A stretch of DNA of 24,967 nucleotides from Hypsibius dujardini (lineage: Eukaryota; Tardigrada; Eutardigrada; Parachela; Hypsibiidae), in the NCBI GenBank assembly GCA_001579985.1, contig LRSR01004687.1, forward strand, positions 1-24,967, in the 5' to 3' direction. Under the pieces are notes generated by a model. It saw nothing but the letters and a program-made list of their open reading frames with translations, ran no database searches and was not told where the DNA came from. Of the stretch, positions 1 to 11,300 are shown piece after piece; the stretch's first letter is position 1, and each line of letters begins with the position of its first letter. The position numbers and the translations under genes are program-made.

Positions 1-490
1 TTCCGGGGGATCGACATTCCGGGTTTCCTTTTCGTCGACGAGTGTTACGTCACCATAAAAAACACTTCAATTACCAGAATAAACGCTGCTACGGTAAGGA
101 CTTCAGACTGATCCGCCCCTTGAGGGAGTTTTGGACGTTTCCGAAAAATACCCTTCACTAAAATAGTTTTTGCGGGCGTTTTTTTGTGACGGCGGCGACG
201 ATCCTGGTCATATGAATAAGGCGAAGAAACAAATTCTATCAGGATAAAGCGCCCTGCCACACCGCGGACTTCGTCCAAGAGTTTCTGGAGGAAGAACTTT
301 CCTCCTTCATTCCCAACTAAAATAAGCGCCCAATAGCCCGGATTTGAACTCGCTGGACTACTCTATTTGGAACATAATCGGCACTCGGTCGCCACTTGGA
401 AGATTTCGCAGGAGGCGATTCAGGCCAGTATCGACGTCTGGCTGTCCCGAGTTCGACGCATGGAGCAAGAGGCGGTGGGTATGTTGAATA
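1..490 (+). pseudogene. Decayed Tc1/mariner-family transposase, truncated by the window edge
   Basis: The segment carries the C-terminal catalytic half of a mariner-like DDE/D transposase, broken by several frameshifts and stops. In the frame of 216-317 one reads YQDKAPCHTADFVQEFLEEE, the usual mariner block around the second catalytic Asp (QDxAPxHxA). A second block, SPDLNSLDYSIWNI, lies at 335-376 in another frame and holds the third catalytic Asp; the two Asp codons are 98 nt apart, close to the DD34D spacing once a small indel is allowed. From about 376 the frame shifts again to a block ending in WLSRVRRMEQEA, matching the usual C-terminal helix. A possible first catalytic Asp is in FVDE (31-42). 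No terminal inverted repeat was found, so the ends are unknown. It cannot encode an active enzyme. Family assignment is confident; subfamily is not. Confidence 0.78.
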
Positions 491-1966
491 GTCTCTCTTT
501 TTTATCTGTCTTAGAACTGAATTTCTTATCTTTTTGTGTTTTCTTCATTATGGTAATTTATATCATTTTCAAGTAGTAACAACTGAAAGAAGTCAGTGCT
601 AAAAGCATTCCCGCACCCGGTAAATGAGACGAAACACGTGGAGCGTTTCAGAAATTTCCATCGTAGACGGGATCCAATGGGATCAAGACAAAAATCTGAG
701 AAGAACTATGCAAGCGTACGGACATGCCAAAGCGTTCTTACGGCCTAATGAGAACGCCAGGTTATGAAATTATAATATTTCAATTTGCACTCAGAATTAT
801 ATTACATTACGCTGTATAAGTACTTCTACATTCCGAAACATCACTATATTAACAATAAAAATAATAATTATTATTAGTATTAATCTGGTCCCGAATGTGC
901 ATAACCTTTTTCATACGGATTGCATGGATATATGTTAATAATAAGCAAGTTCACATGTCCAGCAGAAGCTGCAATGCAAACGGTGGCTTGAAGTACGAGA
1001 AAGAACGCGTTGCATGTTTCGTCACGGCAATGCCCATAAAGGCAGTGCGCTTTTTGGCTAGTCTTAGTATCCAGTATTACTTGCCCGGACTCAAAGTCGT
1101 GCCCATTTGCACAACACACTAACGACAATTATGCCACACGTCTGACTATAGGTAGCAGGAGAAAATATGATAAAGAAGAACAGTCTGATATAGAGAGTGA
1201 CAGGCCTATTGCACAAACCCAAACACAGACACAGTCACAGACACAGACACGGACACAAATACAGTCACAGACACAGATACAAACATAGACACAGACACAG
1301 CCACAAACTCAAACAAAAACACAGACATGTTCTTCATGACATCAAGTCAGCCGGATGAGGTGTTGCGGGTTCTTACCGCGTTGTCTGCCGGATTTTAGAG
1401 ATTTTTAATTCGTCGTTTAAATCTGTACTTACAACGACCTAGTATAGCCGAAACCCTAGTATGACCGAGAATTACCCAATGTTTAGTCCAGGGCTTAAAC
1501 TTGGCGTTAAATAAGTCAGCTCAAGGTTCTGGTCATGTACTAGTATGTGTAGTTGCATTAATCACTGCAAGTTCAACCCACAATGAGTTTGCACTCAGCA
1601 ACGTGAACGAGTATTTTCTGTAGACGTCTTCCTGACAAAACTAGTTGAACAAACGATAGTTTCGATTTGCTGAAAACATAAACCCTCTTGGATGTCGTGT
1701 CTGATTCATCTAAAGTACCAGTTTGCTTATACTCGCAATCCCAAGGCTGACGAGCAACCAGTTAATCTGACCAACGGATCAATAAAACAGGGGAAGAATT
1801 CTGATTTATTCACTTGTAAGCACCGAGCTGTGAGGCTAGCCTAGCCCCACAAGTTTGGGTGAAAGTCCACATGAGTTGAAGGATGCCGGATGGTCCTGAA
1901 AGCGTAGGTTGACTTCGATATCTCACACGGTTTCCAAAATTAAGTTATCGGCCTGAAAATTTGCAG
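490..1966. other. Spacer upstream of the ATPase gene, no gene recognised
   Basis: About 1.5 kb between the transposase relic and the first recognised ATPase exon. It contains short unrelated open frames on both strands around 880-1128 that overlap each other and have no recognisable domain. It presumably holds the ATPase promoter and 5' UTR, and possibly a short first coding exon, but none could be identified by eye. Confidence 0.5.
1211..1326. repeat. Imperfect CACAGA/ACACAG simple repeat
   Basis: Degenerate array of ACACAGAC-like units with interruptions, about 115 bp, in the spacer upstream of the ATPase gene. Confidence 0.85.
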
Positions 1967-2302
1967 AGTGTACCATCCAACACAACCCCTCTTCTAGATC
2001 CCCAAAAAGACCAATCCCCTGCAGAGAAAAATCCATTTAACGCCAAAAAACCCGACCCGGCCAGCATGAATAGGGTTTATCCGACCGGTGGGTCACTCGG
2101 TGGCGGCGGTGGCGGCGGGCGGCGTGGCAGTATACTCGACAAACCGGCCGTGGCTTTTGATAAAAGCTCCAAAAAGCAGGCGCACGAAAAATGGAAGGAA
2201 CGACGACAAACCGTCCATCAGACACGGCATGTTGTAGCTCAAGCGAATGAACGCCAGAAGGAGGTTGATAAATTGAATGACCTCAAGAAGGAAGTCGTCA
2301 TG
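1967..2302 (+). CDS. ATPase N-terminal extension exon (Gly-rich, basic)
   Basis: First recognised coding exon, 112 codons in phase 0, preceded by an acceptor-like TTTGCAG and followed by donor GTATAT. It encodes a polar, Pro/Ser-rich stretch, a run of seven glycines (about 2100-2120), a basic RRGS site that resembles a PKA/PKC target, and a charged helix ending in LKKEV, where the alpha-subunit family consensus begins. There is no in-frame ATG between the upstream stop (1910) and 2066, so either translation starts at 2066 (MNRVY, 1073 residues in total) or an upstream exon or spliced leader supplies the start. Confidence 0.8.
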
Positions 2303-5300
2303 GTATATTAACACGCAAACAAAATGAGAGACAAACAAACAAACAGACAAACAGACAGACAGACGCCGTATGTATGGTGCACATGCAAATTAGCTTCTAA
2401 TTGCAGGACGAGCATCTAATGACAGTTGATCAGTTATGCTTGCATCTGGAAGTTTCTGTTGAATCAGTGAGCCTAACATTTGCGATTAAATGCTTGTTTT
2501 CCGTCCATTACCCCTAATTGTAAAACGTATCTTAAGGGTTTGAATGATGAAACTGTCACTCATCGATTGATTCGGGACGGGCCGAATCAATTGCCCGCTA
2601 AAAAGCAGACACCCTTGTGGTTATTGTGGGTCGCTGAAATGACTCAAGGCTTTTCGTTGCTGCTTTGGATCGGCGGCATACTGTCCATTCTGGCATGGGG
2701 AGTCCAGAGCAATCTGCAGCCGAACACTCCGAGCGACAATGTGAGGGGCAATGGCAACTTAACTGCGCTTCGGTAGATCAATCAAATGGGAGCTTATGTT
2801 TCTACGCCTTTGTAGTTGGTGCTCGGAATTGTGTTGATTGTGGTGGTTTTCATCACCGGAACCTTTTCATTCATGCAGCAGTCAAAGTCCGCCAGTATCA
2901 TGAACTCTTTCATGAAAATGGCCCCCCAGTTCGCTGCAGGTATGTTCGTCTTACCCAGCTTTCTTTCAGACCGATAACTCCTTACTCATGACCAGGCAGA
3001 CAGGGATGGACATTGATGACAAAACTACAATTAGTCAGCCAATTAGATTTGTTAGTCCACAAAAATCAATTTCCATGCTTTTTTAATTTTAGTCGAATTT
3101 ATTTGCCTGGTTTTTGTTTTGGTTTCTTTCCCAATCAATTTTTAGTAACTTTTAGTTTTTTCTTTCAGGCTGAGTAAAAAAACACACATAAAACACGGTT
3201 TGGTAGCAAGTCACTTTTCCTTCTTAAGCATGGTTAACATTTTTTTAATTCTGTTTACGCAGCTGTTCGCAACGGGCAAAAGATGGCCGTAACGGCAACC
3301 GAGTTGGTGGTCGGTGATATAGTCGAACTCAAAGCCGGCGATAAGATCCCCGCGGATATCCGCATTGTGGAGAACAGAGGTCTTAAAGTAAGCGAACATC
3401 ATCCTTAGTGACATGGTACTCTCAATGACGCTGCTCAAGACAAGCACTCACACAAATGCGGTATCATACAGTATACTAATGCAAACCGTGTTAACAACAC
3501 TGCACTGCAAACTAAGTTAAAAATAGTATACTACACTACAATACATGAAACTGAACAAAATTGTAAAATCAACTAATTTAAAGCTTCGAATTCTAAACCA
3601 AACTAAACTTCACTAAAATTAAAGCTAAGCCAAAATAACTAAATTTAACTAAACTATACTGATTTAAATTTAACTAAATTAAACTACACCATTTTTAATG
3701 TGACTAAATCTATTTTATCCAAATTTAATTAACTGAACTACAATAAATTAATTTCATCAATTTATCAATTGATTTCAATTACGTAAACTAAGTTGAACTA
3801 AATTTACATGAATTTAGTTAAACTAAGCTACACTGAAGCGAATTAGACTAAAACTCACCGGACTGCTAAAATGTAGGTTGACATGGCGTCCCTGACCGGT
3901 GAGTCGGAGCCCCTCAGCAGGACAGTGGAGGGCACCAACGAAAATCCTCTTGAGTCCAAGAATTTGGCATTTTTCTCAACCTACGCTGTAGAAGGCAGCG
4001 CCGTCGGTATTGTCATCCGGACCGGGGAACGGACAACAATGGGCAGGATCGCCAAGCTGGCTTCGACGGTGGAGAGCGATATAACACCGTTGGCCATCGA
4101 AATGTCACGGTTCGTCCATCTGATGAGCTACCTTGCCGGCGGGATGGGTCTTATTCTCTTCATCATCAAAATGGGCCAAGGCGGCGGCGGATCGGCTGGT
4201 ATGACCGTCCTGAATGCAATCGTTGCGCTGATTGGAATCGTTGTGGCCAACGTACCGGAAGGAATACTACCGGCAACAACGGTAAGACATTTCTTGATGA
4301 CGTGACACACTTATACTGTGTGGTCAATGGAAAACAAGGGCGATTCAAAAATATATTGCTAGGATATACCGTTGGGCTAGGAATTGTTTTGATATCAGTA
4401 TTTTGTTCTGGGTTTCGTCTGCTCGTACGGTGAATTGCTTGGCTGTTCACCTCTTCATTTGGCATGCATGTCACGGATTGGCCTTTCATATCTTTCCTCA
4501 ACCATTCGTCTATTCGCATTATGTCCTTCCTTTGGACTGTTCGTACGTCTGTCCGCCCGTCCGTCCGTCCATCCATTTATCCATCCGTTTGCCTATTTTT
4601 CCGCCAGTCCGCTAGCCGGCCACCTGGTTTTGCCGGTCTGTCCGCTTGTCCTTTCGTCAATTCGTCAGTCCGTCCTTCCGTCTGTCCTTCTCTCCACCCT
4701 TCTCTTCGTCCGTCAATCCGTCCGCTCGTCCGTCCATCCGTGCAACCGATTGCAGTCTTTGCTTTGCGTATACTGGCTCATTCTTCGGGCACACGGTTTG
4801 TCATTCCATCCCTTGTATACACATCATGATTCCATTTTTGTTTCCGTATCTTACGCTATCATCGTAACTCCCTCGAGGAAATTCTCTCTCAATGATAACC
4901 TCATTCGAGTTGAGCAGTACCGGAAGTCGTAAACGGAAAATGCCTATTAGCTGCTAAAATGTATAGCATGATTTTTATAGTATTGGGTTGACAGGTTGCG
5001 CTAGCCTTGACCGCGAAGCGGATGGCCGGAATGAATTGTCTGATTAAGAACCTTTCGGCTGTGGAAACGCTCGGCTCAACCTCCGTCATTTGCTCGGACA
5101 AAACCGGAACCCTCACCCAGAACCGCATGACGGTAGCACATCTGTGGACGGAGGACAAAATCTGGGAGTGCGACACATCGGAAGATCAGAGCAGTAGGTC
5201 CATCCGTGGGCCCGTTTGAGGATCACACAAAACTAGATAGGCTGAACTAAAAATTTGCTAATACTTTTAGAAATAATTTAGAAGTTTCAGTTTACAAATA

Positions 5301-8300
5301 CAAATACAGTAGATTTTAAAGTTATAAGTCATTATCTAACGAAACTAAGAACGTATGTACTAGCTAATGTTTAGTTGACTATAAAAACTAGTTGTCTGGG
5401 TATTTATAACTTTTAACGTCTCTAGGGAAATTCATTTGTGAGACATTTACTGTATACAACTTTAACCATGGTTCCAGAGAATAAACTGGAGATGACCGCA
5501 GTCACCCTGAAGGCGTTGGTTCGCTGCGCAACTCTCTGCAACCGAGCCATCTTCAAGCCCGATCAGGAACAGCTGATGATGATGAAACGCGAGACGGTCG
5601 GTGATGCCTCCGAGTCGGCGCTGTTGAAGTTTACCGAGGTAAACATCGGCAACACGGTGGATGCCCGAGCGAAAAACCCGAAAATCGCAGAAATTCCTTT
5701 TAACTCCACCAACAAATATCAGGTATATAGGCCAAAACGGTCTCAAATAAGGCTTATGATTAAAAAAACTAAGAAAAGCTAAGTCAAGCTAAAGCTAAAA
5801 GCTAAAACTGTATGTGAGTAATTTGGTGAATTTCATTTTTTTAGTTGACAAAAACAACAAAACTAAACGTGCCAATTAATAAACTATAATTTGAAAAAGT
5901 CATGGTGTCGAGGCTAAAAGAAGCTCAACTGAGAATCCTTAATGGTTAATTTTAAGTTAACTAAAAAAACTAATCACTAGTTTTTGCCACCCATACTAGG
6001 ACTGTGCAGCATAATAAGCAGATACAGCTCTTTCAATTTCGGTTAGGTTTCCTCTCTCGTTTACAAGTACAAAAGTTCTTTTATTCGAGTCGGCCCTGAC
6101 AATTTGGATTGTAGCTATCCATCCACGCGTCGGCTGACTATCCTGGAGAAAATCTTCTTGTAATGAAGGGTGCACCGGAGAGGATAATAGATCGCTGTAA
6201 ATTCATTGAAGTCAACGGTCAATTGTTGCCACTCACAACGGACTGGCACGTCAAGTTTGACAAGGCTTATCAAGCTCTCGGCGGAATAGGCGAGCGCGTT
6301 CTGGGTACATCAAACACTGATTCATTGTGTTATTAATTGATTACATAATTGCTTAATTGTGCAATTAGAATTCAACTAAAATTAAAATTAAAACAAAAAA
6401 AAATTGTATAATGAAACAGACGTTGATTTGGTATTATGTATCATAATTAATTAAAGATGTGCATACTGGGTTTTGATATAAATTAAAGCAAGGAAAAGAG
6501 TCTCAGATATGACTGGATTTAATTATTGGCAAAGCAAAATTCCAACCTGAGTAATGTACCACAAAAATAGTACAATTAGTGCAGTCAAAAATTGTTTTAT
6601 TTCTTTCAGGTTTCGCACAATTTCGTCTGCCGCGTGACCAGTTTCCCCTGGGATTTCAGTTCAACCTTGAGATTCCTAACTTTCCTGTTGAGGGGCTTAC
6701 CTTTTTGGGTCTCATCTCGCTGATCGATCCACCACGAGCTGCCGTGCCGAGCGCTGTCGCCACTTGCCAAGAGGCAGGTTAGTATTGCAAATATACGTAA
6801 TGAAAAGGCGGAGACAGTAGGGCTTATTTCACTCAATACTAGCATGTTTTTGTCTTAGTTACAATAAATATGTTCCTTTAGCTTCGTTCAATCAATTCGG
6901 AATGTTGAAAAATGGAAAATTCAAAACTTTTGGGAAATATTTGTTTATATATTGAAAAGATCAATTGCATTGTTTCCCATTAATTCTGGACTATTTTTGA
7001 GTTTGCACAGAATCAGCTACAATATCGGTTGATTGAAGCTAACCTACAAATCTTATTGACTAAAATAAGATTAAACTAATGAGAAGTTTAAATGCCCTAA
7101 GCAAAAGTTAACGAAGTTTAGTATTTCCATTGCCATCAGTACAGACGTTAAATGTCGTATACTATTTACTAATTTTCCCATTTAGTTAAATCTGTCAAGA
7201 CTAATAAAATTAGTGCAATAAATGTGAACTCATTGAATGTGTTAAAAGATATTCAGTATTTAATTTTATTCATAAGGTAAAAACTACAACTTATTCACAA
7301 CAAAATATTATTTTAGTTTTTTATTTTACTCTATTTTTTTATGTTACTCTATTTTTCACAACATTCCCTTGCACTGCATCCGTCTTAATTGAATAGTTTT
7401 TTTATTTTTGGTTTATATAACAGGCGTGCGAGTTATTATGGTCACGGGCGACCATCCAATCACCGCGAAGGCCATCGCGCGAACCGTGGGGATTATTGGG
7501 CCGACCAGCGAGACTGTGGAGGACATTGCCGTGCGACTCTGCAAGCCGGTGGATGAAATCGAACCGACGTTAGCGCGCGCCGCTGTCGTTACCGGCAGCA
7601 TGCTGAAGGAGATGTCGTCCGATCAGCTGGACTTTGTTTTGCGGACCCATCCGGAGCTGGTGTTTGCCAGGACTTCGCCGCAGCAGAAACTGATTATTGT
7701 CGAGGGTGTCCAGCGGATGGGCTGCATTGTGGCTGTGACGGGAGACGGGGTCAACGATTCTCCCGCCCTCCGCAAGGCCGATATTGGTAACACCTTTTTG
7801 CTGACTAGAGAACATTTTAATTTCGTAAATTTTTTATTTTTACTAATGCTATCTTCTTCTTATAATTAATAGTTAATTTATAATACACAATTCGTAATTC
7901 ATAACCTGACTACAATTTACAATTAACAAATTGATTTTCCTGATTTGGTAACTTTTTAGTTTTTATAATTTTAACAATTTTTTGCAGCATTGTAATTTTT
8001 ATAGTTGTTCTCGAGGTCGGAAAGTACTGCCGCTATCTTTCCTTCGCGAAAATTGTGTCGCAAAGTACATTCCTTCCTTCGGTTATTTTTAATGACGGTT
8101 TTCGCATTTAGCATTAAATTAATTATAACTTTTATGCAGTGAGACTAAATATCAAAACTGGTTGTTAATAAATTTTGAACAAAATATACAATTTATGCAT
8201 TGTATTCACTTTTCAGTAGTAAGGTAATCCAAAATGGGCTCCTTCACAAGGAGGGACTACATTCTATACCGTTTTTTTAGCTGACTGCAAGTGCTTGTCA

Positions 8301-11300
8301 AAACAATTCACGTGTTTCACCATAATTTATTTATTTGAGTTATACCAAGGTAATTCTGCTTTAACGACAATGCGCTTTCTTCTTTATTTCTGCGCAGCTT
8401 TTTTTTCAATATGCTTCTGTAGCCCAAACAAATTACAATGAGACTCATAAAACACCTTAAATGGCTGGTCAGCACAAAGAGCCCGAAATAGAATGTGAAC
8501 CCTTCCCTTTGATAGAAAAATGTATTCAACAATTTTTCACTTGCATAATCCCATACATTGTGCACGCAAATTGAAATACATCACTAATTTCACTTACAGT
8601 ATGACCCCTCAAAGACGCTGCATTGAATGAACGCGACGTCGAATGTCGAACGTGCCAAGCTACACACAATTGATGTTTTATTATTCTAAGGTATTGCGAT
8701 GGGGATTACTGGCAGTGACGTGAGCAAGGATGCAGCAAAGATGATTCTGCTAGACGACAACTTTGCATCAGTGGTGGTCGGCATCGAAGAGGGCCGTTTA
8801 ATCTTCGATAACCTGAAGAAAACGATTGCTTACATGTTGACCTCCAATATCGCTGAGATTGGACCGTATCTCACGTAAGTGCCGCGAGCAATTGTGTCCC
8901 CCTTTTCCCAGTCTTGCTTCATGAATACACAAATTCGGCTGTCGTTTGGCTTTCACAGAGTTGACATTTCATATTTTTTTCCGCAATCGTTCTGCAATTT
9001 TAACGTCAATCAAAACTCACATTAATTATCCTACAGGTCTGTCATAACACAAACACCACAGGCTATTGGAACGGCTGGAATGCTTTACATCGATCTCCTT
9101 ACTGATATTGTAAGTTTTCCCGGGAACACGTGTAACACACCTGTTAAATCAGACTTTTCAGATCTTCTTTTATTGAACGGTTTTCTTGGCAGTTTGAGAA
9201 TACTCTTCTCAAATATTTAATTGGAGGTGGTTGGTGAAACAAAAATTAAATGAGGAATATAGTTCTCATACATAGTGCCCAGGTATGGGCCACGAAGGTG
9301 TTTGTGGTGGCTACCTTCTAGAAAATTTGAGGGAAATCAGCACAAACCAATCAGTCATAAAGTTTTGACAAAATTGGCTTTGCTGAATGTTATTATGGAG
9401 AAAACGACAAAAAATCTTGAGTGGTCGATTATTACACAGTTCGGATGGGAACTAGAAACGTAACTGAATGGTATACGAGCAGGAATTGAGCAGGGGCTCA
9501 AAAACCATATTCGAGAAAACCGGGTTCAAAATTTTAAACTAGACAAACCGATAAATCCCCCCCCCGGCTTTTTTCAAAATGAAAATATCTTTTTTTGAAA
9601 CCCAATAGGTACAGATTATTTGCTTAGAAGATATAATATTTAGCTTCTGCTTTATCGACAATGTTTTGAACAAAAAACTTGCCTGTAACCGCTACAACTA
9701 ATGCGCGTCAAAGCTTCTGGGGAATGCACCGCGTAAACTGTCCTACCATCTGCGCAACATCGTTTTTTGAAAAACTCACGTAATATTTTTTATTTTTGCA
9801 TCCATAAAACATAATAAAATGTTTTCTCCTAGTCATGAGATAGATAAATTGTATCATCAGGCAGAGAACAAATATGAAGGCCGCAAATTAAATAATATAT
9901 TTTAAATATTGTACATGCATTAATAAGAATTTTTAGTTTACGTGAATTTTATTTTATATTGTTGCTCTTTATAGTTATAAATATTTACCGTAACCCCAAA
10001 AAACACTTGTTGTAAAGAATAGAAATTTTCATCGAAGGGCAGTGCCAGGGATCCGAACCTATGCTAGATCCCTAAGGGCACCCCTAGGGGAATTGCTTGG
10101 ATTACTGTCCCCTGGTAATCGAAACAGGTCTGTAATTGCTCGCCTTAACAAAAATGTGTTTCCATCCAGGCGCCAGCTATAGCCCTCTCATATGAGCCCT
10201 CGGAGATGGACATTATGAAGCGTAAACCGCGTGACCCCAACCGAGACCGAATCATCAACGGACAGCTGCTCAGCCAGGCCTACGGGCAGATTGGGTTCAT
10301 CCAATGTATGGCCGGATTCATGTGTTACTTTGTCGTGTTTGCGGAGAACGGCTGGTGGCCACAACAAATCTTTAGCCAAGACAAAGAGTATTACAACCAA
10401 TGGGAGAACCGCGTCAACCAAGACATGGTCGACTCATTCGGCCAAGAGTGGACATGGGAACAGCGGCATGAAGTCACGCTAACTGCACAGGGAGCCTTCT
10501 TCTTGACGGTCGTCATCACACAAATTGGCAATATTCTCAACTGTAAATGCCGAAAAATGTCACTATATCGCAAGGGACTTTTGAGGTGACTTTCTTCTCG
10601 CGTGCTGCATCAATAAGATTTCATGTAAAAAATACCGGCCAAATGCAGTTAAACTTTAATTTAATATTTTGAGTTTAATTCTAACCTGCCTAAATTTGTT
10701 CCGCTTTAACTATTCTACGTAGATAAAACGGAAATTCTTTGGAAAACCATTAAAGAAATTTATTTATATTTCAACTTCTAGAAATTCAAACTGAGTATAA
10801 TGTTACCTAAGGAACTTTATGCACCGACCTTTCATGCAAATTAGAAGCGGTGGGCCTTCGATCCTCGGCCTAATAAGTCATCTAAATTTTGAATTTGTTT
10901 AAATTTAACCTGGACACAAGTTTGTTTGTACGTAAATTAAACAAAATATTTACATTTTAATGTTCACGGTAATAAAAAAAATCAAAATCAATGAATTAGT
11001 TTATTAATATTGACGTTGCTACCTGTTGCGGTACTTTTCTTCTTTGCAGTAACATGGTCCTCCTGTGCGCAATCGTTTTTGAGGTGGCTGTCGTGAGTTT
11101 GATTATCTACACACCAAAATTCAATCGTCTACTTCAAGTACTGCCAGCCAGGTATGAGACCTTCATGCCTTAAGGAAGAGGGCAACACTTTTCTAATAGA
11201 AATTAAAAGGGATTTTTATGCCAACGACGTGAACCATAGCTTCAGATGACCACACAGTCAGAGAGAAGAGTGCATTGTCTGTTCAATGTGCGCACTTAAG

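Noticed and set aside
45-278. 77-codon open frame on the minus strand
   Set aside because: It is antisense to the transposase relic, whose plus-strand frames carry the recognisable mariner blocks.
895-1128. Overlapping sense and antisense open frames upstream of the ATPase
   Set aside because: Neither shows a known motif, and their mutual overlap is typical of chance frames.
4403-4932. Overlapping long open frames in ATPase intron 6
   Set aside because: They are translations of the CCGT/CCAT array, with repetitive Pro/Ser/Arg composition and no domain.
5426-5477. Alternative exon 8 start after TCTAG at 5425 in the ATPase
   Set aside because: It breaks phase with the preceding exon (phase 1), while the acceptor at 5477 keeps phase and gives exactly the family length between EDQS and LCNRA.
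10040-10100. tRNA-derived SINE on the minus strand (GGTTCGGATCC resembles a B box)
   Set aside because: No A box at the proper distance and no poly(A) or repeat tail; one short match is too weak.
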